The translations under genes and the position numbers were made by a program. From Candidatus Microbacterium colombiense (GTDB taxonomy: Bacteria > Actinomycetota > Actinomycetes > Actinomycetales > Microbacteriaceae): 64,000 nt of DNA. Below are positions 45,581-53,432 of this stretch, one piece after another (the stretch's first letter is position 1; each line of letters opens with the position of its first letter). The stretch is from positions 2,294,001-2,358,000 of the forward strand of contig CP119308.1 in NCBI GenBank assembly GCA_029203165.1, given 5' to 3'. The notes under the pieces are model-generated. The model had not been told where the DNA came from and ran no database searches. It worked only from the letters and a program-made list of their open reading frames with translations.

Positions 45581-45945
45581 GCGAATGGGCCGACCTGTAC
45601 GCCGGGTTCTGTTCCGGGGTTCTTCGCCCCTTCGACGGCCATCTCTCTCGGCGACACGTTGCCGTGGCACTCTAGCGGTCTACCCGAGGACTCGGCGAGC
45701 CGCGTCAACATCCTCTGTCTGACCTTGCTCCGGACGAGGTTTACCTGGCGGGCCATGTCACCATGGCCCCCGGTGGTCTCTTACACCACCCTTTCACCCT
45801 TACCCCTTGCGGGGCGGTCTGCTCTCTGTGGCACTTTCTCGCGGATTGCTCCGGGTGGGCGTTACCCACCGTCCTGCCCTGAGGAGCCCGGACGTTCCTC
45901 GGTGCGGTTGCCCGCCACGCGACCGTCCAGTCGACCCATTCGCGC
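45581..45945 (-). ncRNA. rnpB: RNase P RNA (bacterial type A)
   Basis: Read on the minus strand, it contains the conserved P4 5' strand context GAGGAACGTCCGGGCTCC near the 5' end, the universal core AGGGTGAAAGGGTGGTGTAAGAG, and ACAGAACCCGGCGTACAGG at the 3' side. The P1 helix is formed by GCGAATGGGTCGA (45943-45931) with TCGGCCCATTCGC (near 45581-45593). The ends are set by this pairing and may be off by a few bases. It processes the 5' ends of tRNA precursors. It lies between convergent ppgK and the polA-like gene. Confidence 0.93.
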
Positions 45946-45962
45946 TCTCAGTCTATCTCCGG

Positions 45963-47660
45963 CTACTTGTCGGCCGACATCGCGATGCGCAGATCCAGCG
46001 GGACGTCGATCGGGAAGCCGCCGAACAGTCGGCGGGTCGCGACCGCGGCGGCCTCGCGCACGGCCGAAGCCGCCTGCTCGGCATGCTGTTCCGGCACGTG
46101 CAGGATCACTTCGTCGTGGAGGAAGAACGCCAGATGCGGCACCCGCCCGAAGGGACCCGATGCGCGCGCGGGTGTCGACGATTCGGGGATCTGCGCCAGT
46201 CGATGTCGGATCTCCGCGAGCCAGATGAGTGACCACTCCGCGGCCGTGCCCTGCACCACGAAGTTGCGGGTGAACCGGCCCCAGTCGCGGGCGCGGCGCC
46301 GCGCGAGTGCGACCACGGCCGGGTCGGCGTCCGCCGCCGTCGCCTCGGCCTGCAGTCGCATCCACTCATCGGCCGGACGCGGAGACGAACGCCCGAGCCA
46401 CGTGGACACGATCCCGCCGTCCTCGCCCGTGCGGGCCGCCGCATCGACCAGCGCCATGGCACGCGGGTACACCTTGCGCAACCGCGGGACCAGCCGTCCG
46501 CTGTCACCAGTGGTCGCGCCGTACATCGCGCCGAGCACCGCGTACTTCGCCTCTTCGCGCGTGCCGACGGCGCCGGACTCGACGACTCCGGCGTACAGGT
46601 CCTTGCCCTGGGCCGCACGGGCCATGGCCTCGTCCGACGACATGGCGGCCAGCATCCGCGGTTCCAGCTGTGCGACGTCGGCGACGACGAGGGACCACCC
46701 CGGGTCCGCGTGCACAGCAGGGCGGAGGCTCCGTGGCAGTTGGAGCGCTCCCCCGCCCGCCGACGCCCACCGTCCCGTGACGACCCCACCGGGGATGTAG
46801 ATCGGCCGGAAACGCCCGTCATGCACCCACTCGGCCAGCCAGGCCCAGCCGTTGGCGCTGAGCAGACGCGAGAGCTTCTTGTAGGCCAGGAGTGGTGCGA
46901 CCACCGGGTGCTCATGCTGCGCGAGCTCCCACCGGCTGGTCGACTCGACAGGCACGCCCACCCTGTGCAGGGCGCGCAGCAGCTTCGGCTGACTGTCCAG
47001 GTGCAGATTCGGGTCTCCGAGGAGGGCGCGCACCTCTTCCCCGCGTTCCACCATGTGGCTGGGCAGTCCGCCCGCGGCCGGACGCCTGCCGAGCACATCG
47101 GTGAGGATCCGGTCATGCACCTGCTCGTTCCACGGCAGGCCCGCGGCACGCATCTCCTCGGCGATGAGTCCACCGGCCGACTCCGCCGCGCAGAGCAGCG
47201 TCAGACGTCCGTCGGCGGATGAGCCCATCACGTCTCGCTGCGCCCGATACTGATCGAGCATCGTCGCGACAGGATCCTCACCCCGGTCGTCGTCGAAGAC
47301 GTCGAACAGGGCCGGCGGCGCATCGGTCGGCTCACGGCGCAACCACGCCGAGGATCCGGGCAACGGCGAGTCCACGGCTGCCGTGTCACGCAGGATCGCG
47401 TGGCACAGCAGCAGATCGTGCGCACGGGTGAGACGCACGCCATCAGCCAGCAGCACCGCGTAGGTCTCCCTCGCGCTGCGGATGATCCAGCGCGGCGAGT
47501 CCGTCGCCTCCGCCGACGCCACCCAGCCTGACAGCTCCGCCCGGGCGAGGGTCACGCGCGCGAACTCGCGGTCGTCCTCGTCGAGCTCGACGGCCGCGTG
47601 CTCACCGGAACTGAACGCCACCAGGGCGATGCGTCGCTCCGGAGCCGACGGCGCGTTCAT
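45963..47660 (-). CDS. Family-A DNA polymerase with reduced 3'-5' exonuclease-like domain
   Basis: 565 residues. The C-terminal polymerase domain has motif A (VVADVAQLEPRMLAA, catalytic Asp), motif B (TREEAKYAVLGAMYGATTG) and motif C (FFLHDEVILHVP). The N-terminal ~170 residues are short for an exonuclease domain and lack obvious DEDD metal residues. There is no 5' nuclease domain. Actinobacterial relatives are annotated as bifunctional 3'-5' exonuclease/DNA polymerase and coexist with PolA. The start ATG 47660 is chosen because an upstream extension runs into the next gene. A repair role is inference. Confidence 0.88.
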   Translation of the reverse strand: MNAPSAPERRIALVAFSSGEHAAVELDEDDREFARVTLARAELSGWVASAEATDSPRWIIRSARETYAVLLADGVRLTRAHDLLLCHAILRDTAAVDSPLPGSSAWLRREPTDAPPALFDVFDDDRGEDPVATMLDQYRAQRDVMGSSADGRLTLLCAAESAGGLIAEEMRAAGLPWNEQVHDRILTDVLGRRPAAGGLPSHMVERGEEVRALLGDPNLHLDSQPKLLRALHRVGVPVESTSRWELAQHEHPVVAPLLAYKKLSRLLSANGWAWLAEWVHDGRFRPIYIPGGVVTGRWASAGGGALQLPRSLRPAVHADPGWSLVVADVAQLEPRMLAAMSSDEAMARAAQGKDLYAGVVESGAVGTREEAKYAVLGAMYGATTGDSGRLVPRLRKVYPRAMALVDAAARTGEDGGIVSTWLGRSSPRPADEWMRLQAEATAADADPAVVALARRRARDWGRFTRNFVVQGTAAEWSLIWLAEIRHRLAQIPESSTPARASGPFGRVPHLAFFLHDEVILHVPEQHAEQAASAVREAAAVATRRLFGGFPIDVPLDLRIAMSADK

Positions 47661-47682
47661 CGTCGTCGGGTGCGGGCACCGC

Positions 47683-48417
47683 TCACGAGAGTCCGGATTC
47701 CTCCGTGCGCACGAGGATGCATCCGCACTCCGGGCAGGAGAGGACGGCGTCCGCGGGTGCACGGCGGATCTCATTCAGGTCGGTGCCGGGGAGCAGGATC
47801 CGGCAGCCTTCGCAGGTTCCGCGGGTGAGTAGTGCAGCGCCCGCGGAGTTGGCTGCGCGGCGCGTGTACTCGCCCAGGAGATCGGCGGGAAGCGCCGCTG
47901 CGACGGCCTCGCGATCGCGACCCAGTTGCGCGATGAGGTCGGTGGCGGCGGCAACGTCCGCCTTGGCCTGCGCGGTGAGGGTGGACCCTTCCGCGGTCGT
48001 GGTGTCGATCAGAGCCTGCTGGGCGGCCACAGCGGCGTCGGCCTCCTCGACGCGACCCATGATGTCGAGCTCAGCGTCCTCCAGATCGCTCTGACGCTTC
48101 GCGAGGCTCGCCAGCTCATGCTCGAGAGCCTGCGCCTCCTTCGCGTTGGTCGCGGTGGCGAGACGGTCGGCGTCGCGTGCTCGACGCTGTTCCACGAGCG
48201 AGACGTCGGATTCGAGGCGCCGCAGTTCGGTGCGCGCGTCGTCACGAGTGCCGGTCAGATCGGTCAGTTCGCGCAGCTGCTCCTGGCGGATGGCGACCAG
48301 CTCGGTGATCCGCGCACCCTGTGACGGTTTGGCGCGGGCACGTTCCGCCTGCGCGACCCGCCGATCCAGGTCGGCGATGTCGAGCAGGATGCGCTGGTTC
48401 TCGGGGCTGGAATTCAC
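47683..48417 (-). CDS. Coiled-coil protein with C-terminal C4 zinc ribbon (DUF164/CdsZ-type)
   Basis: 244 residues. Residues about 1-170 form a long coiled-coil hairpin (ITELVAIRQEQLRELTDLTGTRDDARTELRRLESD and the ALEHELASLAKRQSDLEDAELDI return arm). The C-terminus contains two CxxC pairs, GTCEGCRILLP and LSCPECGCILV. This is the zf-RING_7/DUF164 architecture widespread in bacteria. Its molecular role is not settled in the literature I know, although tRNA- or envelope-related functions have been proposed. It is followed by the polA-like gene 22 bases downstream, likely an operon. Confidence 0.9.
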   Translation of the reverse strand: MNSSPENQRILLDIADLDRRVAQAERARAKPSQGARITELVAIRQEQLRELTDLTGTRDDARTELRRLESDVSLVEQRRARDADRLATATNAKEAQALEHELASLAKRQSDLEDAELDIMGRVEEADAAVAAQQALIDTTTAEGSTLTAQAKADVAAATDLIAQLGRDREAVAAALPADLLGEYTRRAANSAGAALLTRGTCEGCRILLPGTDLNEIRRAPADAVLSCPECGCILVRTEESGLS

Positions 48418-48452
48418 TCCCCCAATCTATCGTCTGGGATGCCGCGGCGCCC

Positions 48453-48869
48453 TCACAGCAGTTCCCCGTCCACGTAGAACCACCGACGGTCTTCTCGCAC
48501 GAAACGGCTGCGCTCATGCAACGACCCCGCGTCGTCGCCCTGCCTCCAGCGCGCCTCGAACTCCACCACGCCGTCACGGTCGAAAGGCCCGCCACCGTTT
48601 CGTGCCAGCACGTCGAGGCGACGCCAGCGCAAGTCAGGCTCGATCTCGATGACCTGCGGCCGGGTCGACGGATGCCAGGTCTCTCGCAGATAGGGCACGT
48701 CACCGAGAGCGAACGCCGTGTACCTCGAGCGCATCAGCCGCTCCGCGGTCGGAGCGGGCGCTCCTCCGAGCAGCGGTCCGCAACAGCTGCCCCATCGATC
48801 ACCCGAGCCGCAGAGGCATGGGGTGTCATCATGCGCCGCCGTGTCATCCGCCGCAACGCGGCCCTTCAT
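48453..48869 (-). CDS. YchJ family protein with SEC-C zinc motif
   Basis: 138 residues from ATG 48869. The N-terminus carries the SEC-C motif (CLCGSGDRWGSCCGP, four metal ligands). The rest is a cystatin/NTF2-like domain: LMRSRYTAFALGDVPYLRETWHPSTRP and VEFEARWRQGD, typical of YchJ/UPF0225. The function is unknown. It is divergent from the aldo/keto reductase with a short 48-bp gap, and is followed by the zinc-ribbon protein gene. Confidence 0.9.
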   Translation of the reverse strand: MKGRVAADDTAAHDDTPCLCGSGDRWGSCCGPLLGGAPAPTAERLMRSRYTAFALGDVPYLRETWHPSTRPQVIEIEPDLRWRRLDVLARNGGGPFDRDGVVEFEARWRQGDDAGSLHERSRFVREDRRWFYVDGELL

Positions 48870-48917
48870 GGTCACCGCCCCAGCGTACGCTGAGGGAATC
48901 CGTCTCGAAGGAGCAAA

Positions 48918-49766
48918 GTGAGCACTCAGATCGTCGTCCCTCAGTTCACCGCCCACAACGGCTTCGCCCTTCCGGCGATCGGCCTGGGGACGTACGCACT
49001 CAACGGCGACGCGGGCGCGGCGGCAGTGGCCGGCGCACTGGGCGCGGGCTACCGCCTGGTCGACACGGCCTTCAACTACGAGAACGAGGGGTCGGTCGGA
49101 CGCGGCGTCGCTGCGGCGGCCGTCGACCGCGACGAGGTCATCGTGACGACCAAGCTGCCCGGCCGCCACCACCCCGCGGAGAAGGCACGGACGAGCATCG
49201 AGGAGAGCCGCTCGCGGCTCGGACTGGATGTCACCGACCTGCACCTGATCCACTGGCCCAACCCCAGCCAGGACGAGTACGTGCAGGCGTGGGCGGCCCT
49301 GGTCGACGCACAGCAGCGCGGCACCGTCCGGCAGATCGGCGTCTCCAACTTCCTGCCGGAGCACCTGGAGCGCATCGAGAAGGAGACCGGCGTGCGTCCG
49401 GTCGTCAACCAGATCGAGGTGCACCCGTACTTCCCGCAGGAGGATCAGATCGCCTACCACCGCGATCGCGGCATCCTCATCGAGGCCTGGAGCCCGTTGG
49501 GACGCGCGAAGGCGCTGCTCGAGGAGACGTCGATCATCGAGGTCGCCGCGGCGCACGGCATCACCCCGGCCCAGACGGTGCTGGCGTGGCACGTCGCTCG
49601 GGGTACGGTGTCGATCCCCAAGGCGTCGTCGCTCGAGCACCAGGTCGCGAACCTGGCCGCCGCGGAGATCGTGCTCGACCCGGCGGAGGTCGAAGCGATC
49701 ACGGCGCTCGGACGCGCCGATGGCCGCCTGTTCGGCGCCGACCCTCGGACCCACGAGGAGTCCTGA
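48918..49766 (+). CDS. Aldo/keto reductase
   Basis: 282 residues. NADPH-dependent TIM-barrel reductase. The catalytic residues appear as the Asp in RLVDTAFNYENEGSVGRGV, where Tyr is in the FNYENE loop, the Lys in VIVTTKLPGRHH, and the His in LHLIHWPNP. The coenzyme loop IPKASSLEHQVANLAAAEIVL is also present. This is the common AKR5-like type acting on 2,5-diketogluconate or methylglyoxal-like substrates; the exact substrate is unclear. The start is GTG 48918 (AAGGAG upstream). It is monocistronic, and its 3' end forms a short hairpin with the convergent regulator. Confidence 0.92.
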   Translation: MSTQIVVPQFTAHNGFALPAIGLGTYALNGDAGAAAVAGALGAGYRLVDTAFNYENEGSVGRGVAAAAVDRDEVIVTTKLPGRHHPAEKARTSIEESRSRLGLDVTDLHLIHWPNPSQDEYVQAWAALVDAQQRGTVRQIGVSNFLPEHLERIEKETGVRPVVNQIEVHPYFPQEDQIAYHRDRGILIEAWSPLGRAKALLEETSIIEVAAAHGITPAQTVLAWHVARGTVSIPKASSLEHQVANLAAAEIVLDPAEVEAITALGRADGRLFGADPRTHEES

Positions 49767-49779
49767 GACCCAGAGCAGG

Positions 49780-50616
49780 TCAGACGACCTGCGTGCCGAT
49801 GACCCGGAGCAGTTCGAGCTTGCTCGCCGCATCGCTCCCCGGCGCGGCGGTCAGCACGATGAGTGCCTGCGTCTCGTCCTCGGTGAAGAGCGCTTGACAG
49901 TCGACCTCGATCTCGCCGAGTTCGGGATGCACGATCACCTTGTGCTGCTCGAACCGGCGAGCCACCTCGTGCGTCTCCCAGATCCGCACGAACTCCGGGC
50001 TGAGTTCCGTGAGCGCTCGTGCGATCTCCCCGGCGCGTGAGCGAGCGCCGAGCACACCCTGGGCGGAACGCAGCGCTGCGACGAGCGCACGGCTCTGGCG
50101 ATCGTGGTCTTCCGCTCGGTACCGCAGGCGCTCCTGCGCGGGTCGAGCGAACCAGCGATAGATGCCGCTGCGCTCCAGGCCCGTGAGCCCGCTCGCGTCA
50201 CCGAGGATCGCCCGTGCCGCGTCGTTCTGGACGAGCACCTCGTCGAGAACCGACACGACGAACGCCGGAGTGTCGTGCAGCCGGTCGAGTACGCGGAGGA
50301 TGCCGGGTCGTACGTAGTCCGACGCGGCCGCGCGATCCGGTGCGCTGTAGCCGCACACGCGGTACAGGTAGTCGCGCTCATCCGAGCTCAGACGCAGCGC
50401 TCGAGCGAGAGCGGCGAGGATCTGCATGCTCGGCTGCGGACCTCGGCGCTGCTCCAGTCGGGTGTAATAGTCGGTCGACATGGTCGCGAGCTGCGCGACC
50501 TCCTCGCGACGCAGGCCGGTGGTGCGCCGTCGTGCCCCCGCGCTCAGTCCGACGTCTGCCGGGCTCAACGACTCGCGGCGCCTCCGGAGGAACTCAGCCA
50601 GTGCTTCTCTGTCCAC
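49780..50616 (-). CDS. MmyB-like helix-turn-helix regulator
   Basis: 278 residues from GTG 50616, with GGGGGAT upstream. The N-terminal ~85 form an XRE HTH (RRRESLSPADVGL, GLRREEVAQLATMSTDYYTRLEQRRG). The C-terminal domain is MmyB-like ligand-binding: LVQNDAARAILGD, IYRWFARPAQERLRYRAEDHDRQSRALVAALR and VIVHPELGEIEVDCQAL. Such proteins bind fatty-acid-like ligands in one studied case. It is divergent from an SDR oxidoreductase gene, with which it shares a short operator-bearing gap. This pairing strongly suggests local control of the SDR. Confidence 0.9.
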   Translation of the reverse strand: MDREALAEFLRRRRESLSPADVGLSAGARRRTTGLRREEVAQLATMSTDYYTRLEQRRGPQPSMQILAALARALRLSSDERDYLYRVCGYSAPDRAAASDYVRPGILRVLDRLHDTPAFVVSVLDEVLVQNDAARAILGDASGLTGLERSGIYRWFARPAQERLRYRAEDHDRQSRALVAALRSAQGVLGARSRAGEIARALTELSPEFVRIWETHEVARRFEQHKVIVHPELGEIEVDCQALFTEDETQALIVLTAAPGSDAASKLELLRVIGTQVV

Positions 50617-50646
50617 CAGTGAAGTATCCCCCGGGATCGTCGACGC

Positions 50647-50685
50647 ATCCAGGGACCGCCGCTCCCTGGATAGGCGCTCTCTGGA
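50647..50685. promoter_or_regulatory. Candidate operator between MmyB regulator and SDR genes
   Basis: ATCCAGGGA and TCCCTGGAT form an inverted repeat around CCGCCGC. A third half-site, TCTCTGGA, lies 15 bp further on. All three fall in the 100-bp gap between divergent starts, where the regulator is expected to bind. Confidence 0.5.
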
Positions 50686-50716
50686 ACACGTCGCACGAGC
50701 GCCCGACAGTGGAGAC

Positions 50717-51475
50717 ATGAACATCAGCGGAAACACCATATTCATCCCCGGCGCGACGAGTGGAATCGGACTCGCGCTGGCGGTGCGCCTCCACGAGAAG
50801 GGCAACACGGTCATCGTCGGCGGACGCCGCACCGAACTGCTCCACACCATCGGCTCCGCGCATCCCGGCATCCGCACCGTGCAGATCGACACCACCGACC
50901 CGGCGAGCATCGCCTCCGCGGCACGCGAGGTCATCACCGCCCACCCGGACCTGAACATCGTGATCGCCATGGCCGGGATCATGCGCGTCGAGGACTGGAC
51001 GACTCCGGAAGGATTCCTGGCGACCGCCGAGGAGACCGTCATCACCAACGTGCTCGGACCCATCAGGTTGATCGGTGCGTTCATCGAGCACCTGCAGAGC
51101 GTCCCGGACGCGACAATCATGACCGTGTCATCCGGACTGGCGTTCACGCCGTTGCGTGCCACGCCGAGCTACAACGCGAGCAAGGCCGCCATCCACATGC
51201 TCAGCGAGTCGATCCGGCTGCAGCTCGCGGGCACCAGCGTCAAGGTCGTGGAACTGGAGCCGCCCGCGGTGCGCACCTCGTTGATGCCCGGTCACGAAGA
51301 CAACGCGCACGCAATGCCGCTGGACGACTTCATCTCGGAGGTCGTCGAGCTGATCGATGCTAGGCCCGATGCCACCGAGATCCAGGTCGAGACGGTCAAG
51401 TTCCTCCGCTACGGCGAGGCACGGGGCGACTACGCGCAGGTCGTGGCGACGTTGAACGGCCTCGACCCGCACTGA
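50717..51475 (+). CDS. SDR family oxidoreductase (DltE-like)
   Basis: 252 residues. Rossmann motif IFIPGATSGIGLALAVRLHEKG, the VIVGGRR cofactor-selecting loop, IVIAMAGIM, and the catalytic set MTVSSGLAF...YNASKAA, with Ser, Tyr and Lys present. The C-terminal VVELEPPAVRTSLMPGHED fits the DltE-like/SDR_c8 group. The substrate is unknown, and an aldehyde or small carbonyl is likely. The start is ATG 50717 with GGAG upstream. Control by the divergent MmyB-like regulator is inferred from layout. Confidence 0.92.
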   Translation: MNISGNTIFIPGATSGIGLALAVRLHEKGNTVIVGGRRTELLHTIGSAHPGIRTVQIDTTDPASIASAAREVITAHPDLNIVIAMAGIMRVEDWTTPEGFLATAEETVITNVLGPIRLIGAFIEHLQSVPDATIMTVSSGLAFTPLRATPSYNASKAAIHMLSESIRLQLAGTSVKVVELEPPAVRTSLMPGHEDNAHAMPLDDFISEVVELIDARPDATEIQVETVKFLRYGEARGDYAQVVATLNGLDPH

Positions 51476-51497
51476 TATCCGTACGCCCTCGCCCGCG

Positions 51498-52451
51498 TCA
51501 GCCTCTCAACGATGCCGCGACGCCGGCGAGGGCATCGGCCGAACGGTGCAGCAACGCGAGCTCCTCGTCGGAGAATGTGGTGTTGCGAATCGGGACCGCC
51601 CCGGTCGCGCTCACGATCGACGGCACGGACAGGGCGACCCCACCGAGCCCATGGAAGTCGTTCAGGACCGTGCTGACAGGCATGACCGCGTGCTCGTCGC
51701 GCAGGATCGCCTCCACGATGCGCGCGCTGGACAACCCGATCGCGTAGTTCGTCGCACCCTTGCCCTGGATCACCTTGTAGGCCGCATCGCGCACGTCGAC
51801 GGCGATCGCATCGAGCTCGACCCTGCTGATCCGCGGATGGCCAGGCATCTCCCACTCGAGGATCGGCACCGTACCGATGGTCGCCCGCGACCACAGCGGG
51901 AACTCGGTGTCACCGTGCTCGCCGATGATGTGGGCGTGCACGCTCGCGGTCGACACCCCCGCGCGCTGAGCGAGCTTCCATCGGAGTCGGGACGTGTCGA
52001 GCACCGTACCCGAGGCGAAGATCCGCTCCGCCGGCAACCCTGTCTCCTCCTGCGCCAACACGGTGAGCACGTCGCACGGGTTCGTCACGATGACGTAGAC
52101 GGCATTCGGGGCGACATCGAGTAGCTGCGGCATCATGGTGCGGATGATGCCGGCGTTGACCTCGGCGAGTTCGATGCGCGTCTGCCCGGGGCGCTGCTTC
52201 GCGCCCGCCGTGATCACGACGACGTGGGAGCCGGCGACCACGGAGATGTCACTCCCCCCGATGATGTCGCTGGAGCCGGTGAACTGCGTGCCGTGCGCGA
52301 GGTCGAGGACCTCGGCCTCGACCTTCTCCGTCGCGATGTCGTAGAGCGCGACGTGGCGGGCGGATCCGCGGATGAGGGCGGCGTAGGCGACGCTCGAGCC
52401 CACGCTCCCCGCGCCGACGACCGTGAGCTTCGAGTTCTCGATGATCTCCAT
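51498..52451 (-). CDS. ldh: L-lactate dehydrogenase
   Basis: 317 residues. Interconverts pyruvate and L-lactate with NAD(H). Features are the Rossmann loop VVGAGSVGSSVAYAALIRG, the substrate-loop sequence GAKQRPGQTRIELAEVN (specificity Gln/Arg), YVIVTNPCDVLTVLAQ with Asn/Asp, GTVLDTSRLRWKLA (Arg), and IIGEHGDTEFPLWS with the catalytic His. The Gln in KQRPGQTR and RIELAEVN favour LDH over malate dehydrogenase. It is monocistronic and convergent with the SDR gene. Confidence 0.94.
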   Translation of the reverse strand: MEIIENSKLTVVGAGSVGSSVAYAALIRGSARHVALYDIATEKVEAEVLDLAHGTQFTGSSDIIGGSDISVVAGSHVVVITAGAKQRPGQTRIELAEVNAGIIRTMMPQLLDVAPNAVYVIVTNPCDVLTVLAQEETGLPAERIFASGTVLDTSRLRWKLAQRAGVSTASVHAHIIGEHGDTEFPLWSRATIGTVPILEWEMPGHPRISRVELDAIAVDVRDAAYKVIQGKGATNYAIGLSSARIVEAILRDEHAVMPVSTVLNDFHGLGGVALSVPSIVSATGAVPIRNTTFSDEELALLHRSADALAGVAASLRG

Positions 52452-52501
52452 GCGCTCAGTCTCGCAGGCGCGGACGCCCCGATTCCAGGGTGCAGCGGCG
52501 T

Positions 52502-52771
52502 TCAGTCGGCCGTGTCTTCGGACCTCTCGTCCGGCGTCGCACCGCGCGGGCCCTCAGCGTCGGCCGGGGCGTCGTTCGGAAGCAGGATGGACGAGTGGTC
52601 GTCTTCTCCGGCTGCGATGCGCTCGGCGCGTCGCTCGAGCAGGGCGGCCGCTAAGAGGTTGGCCTGCGGATCTTCGCCGGATGCGGCCGCTCGGCGGAAC
52701 TCCTCGGCGGTCTGCCGGAGGACTCCCGCCTTGATGGCGCGGATTTCGTCGTCGTGCACTTCTACTACCAA
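52502..52771 (-). CDS. Small acidic hypothetical protein
   Basis: 89 residues, Glu/Asp/Ala-rich (HDDEIRAIKAGVLRQTAEEFRRAAASGEDPQANLLAAALLERRAERIAAGED), probably helical with a disordered C-terminus. The start is uncertain: TTG 52771, or GTG 52759 which begins just before HDDEIRAIK. It follows ldh's upstream side on the same strand. I recognise no family; codon use fits the genome. There is no convincing ribosome-binding site. Confidence 0.5.
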   Translation of the reverse strand: MVVEVHDDEIRAIKAGVLRQTAEEFRRAAASGEDPQANLLAAALLERRAERIAAGEDDHSSILLPNDAPADAEGPRGATPDERSEDTAD

Positions 52772-53374
52772 CTTCGTGTTCAGGGGCTGCTCGCTACTCG
52801 GATCCGGCCCCTGATCCTCACGCCACGTGCTTTTCTCTTATGTCGCCCGCTGCTGAGCCGAAAGCTCATGACAGCGCACCAAATAGTGCTCCGTGAACGG
52901 ACGCGACCCCTCCGCCGCGCGCATCCCGGACTGTTCGGAGTCGAGGCGACGACGGATTCCGCATCTCCGAACGCGCGAACGCGTCGGAAGGACGCAGAGC
53001 TCCGCACTTCGACGACGCTCCCCAGACATGCAGCTACATGACTTCGACCCTCTGTGCAGAGTCTCAGTGGCACTGAGCCTACGTCAAGAAAGTGTCGGAG
53101 ACCAGCCAGAAGTTGAACTCGAAGTTCCCTACTCCGGTCAGAAGGAGAGCTCTACCGCCGCACACCACACAGGGTCGCCCCCGGTCCCTCCGAAGGAGTG
53201 AGTCGTCTTTCGGACTGCACGTAAACGAAGAGATAACGAATAATCGACACGCCGCACTCGCCTTGTCGCGCCACGGGCGACATGACAAAGTGTGCAGGCG
53301 GATCCCCCACAGCGCGCAACGCCGGTGGCGGCGGATCCCGGCGCATCCGGCAGGAGAAATCCCCCGACGATGAC
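52772..53374. other. Gene-poor stretch before the flagellar region
   Basis: About 600 bases with no credible gene, clearly lower in GC than the surroundings. The open frames on both strands are short, Arg/Ser-rich and lack ribosome-binding sites. It presumably holds the promoter of the small acidic protein on the left and upstream regulatory DNA for the ATPase gene on the right. An ATG at 53370 sits upstream of the predicted promoter and is not used. Confidence 0.6.
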
Positions 53375-53401
53375 TTACGGTTGTCGCCGCCCTGCCGATA
53401 G
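53375..53401 (+). promoter_or_regulatory. Sigma-28-like (FliA) promoter for the AAA+ ATPase gene
   Basis: TTACGGTT, an 11-base spacer, then GCCGATAG. This matches the flagellar sigma consensus TAAAGTTT-N11-GCCGATAA at 5/8 and 7/8 positions with exact spacing. The predicted start near 53408 gives a short leader with AAGGAAGAGG before TTG 53433. A FliA-type gene lies next door. Confidence 0.65.
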
Positions 53402-53432
53402 ACATACCGGGGAGCGAAGAAGGAAGAGGGCG

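Noticed and set aside
45556..45756. Open frames inside 45.55-45.96 kb
   Set aside because: The sequence is RNase P RNA with conserved core and P1 pairing.
53370..53432. ATG 53370 as the ATPase start
   Set aside because: It lies upstream of the sigma-28-like promoter and codes an Arg-rich stretch. TTG 53433 has a strong ribosome-binding site.
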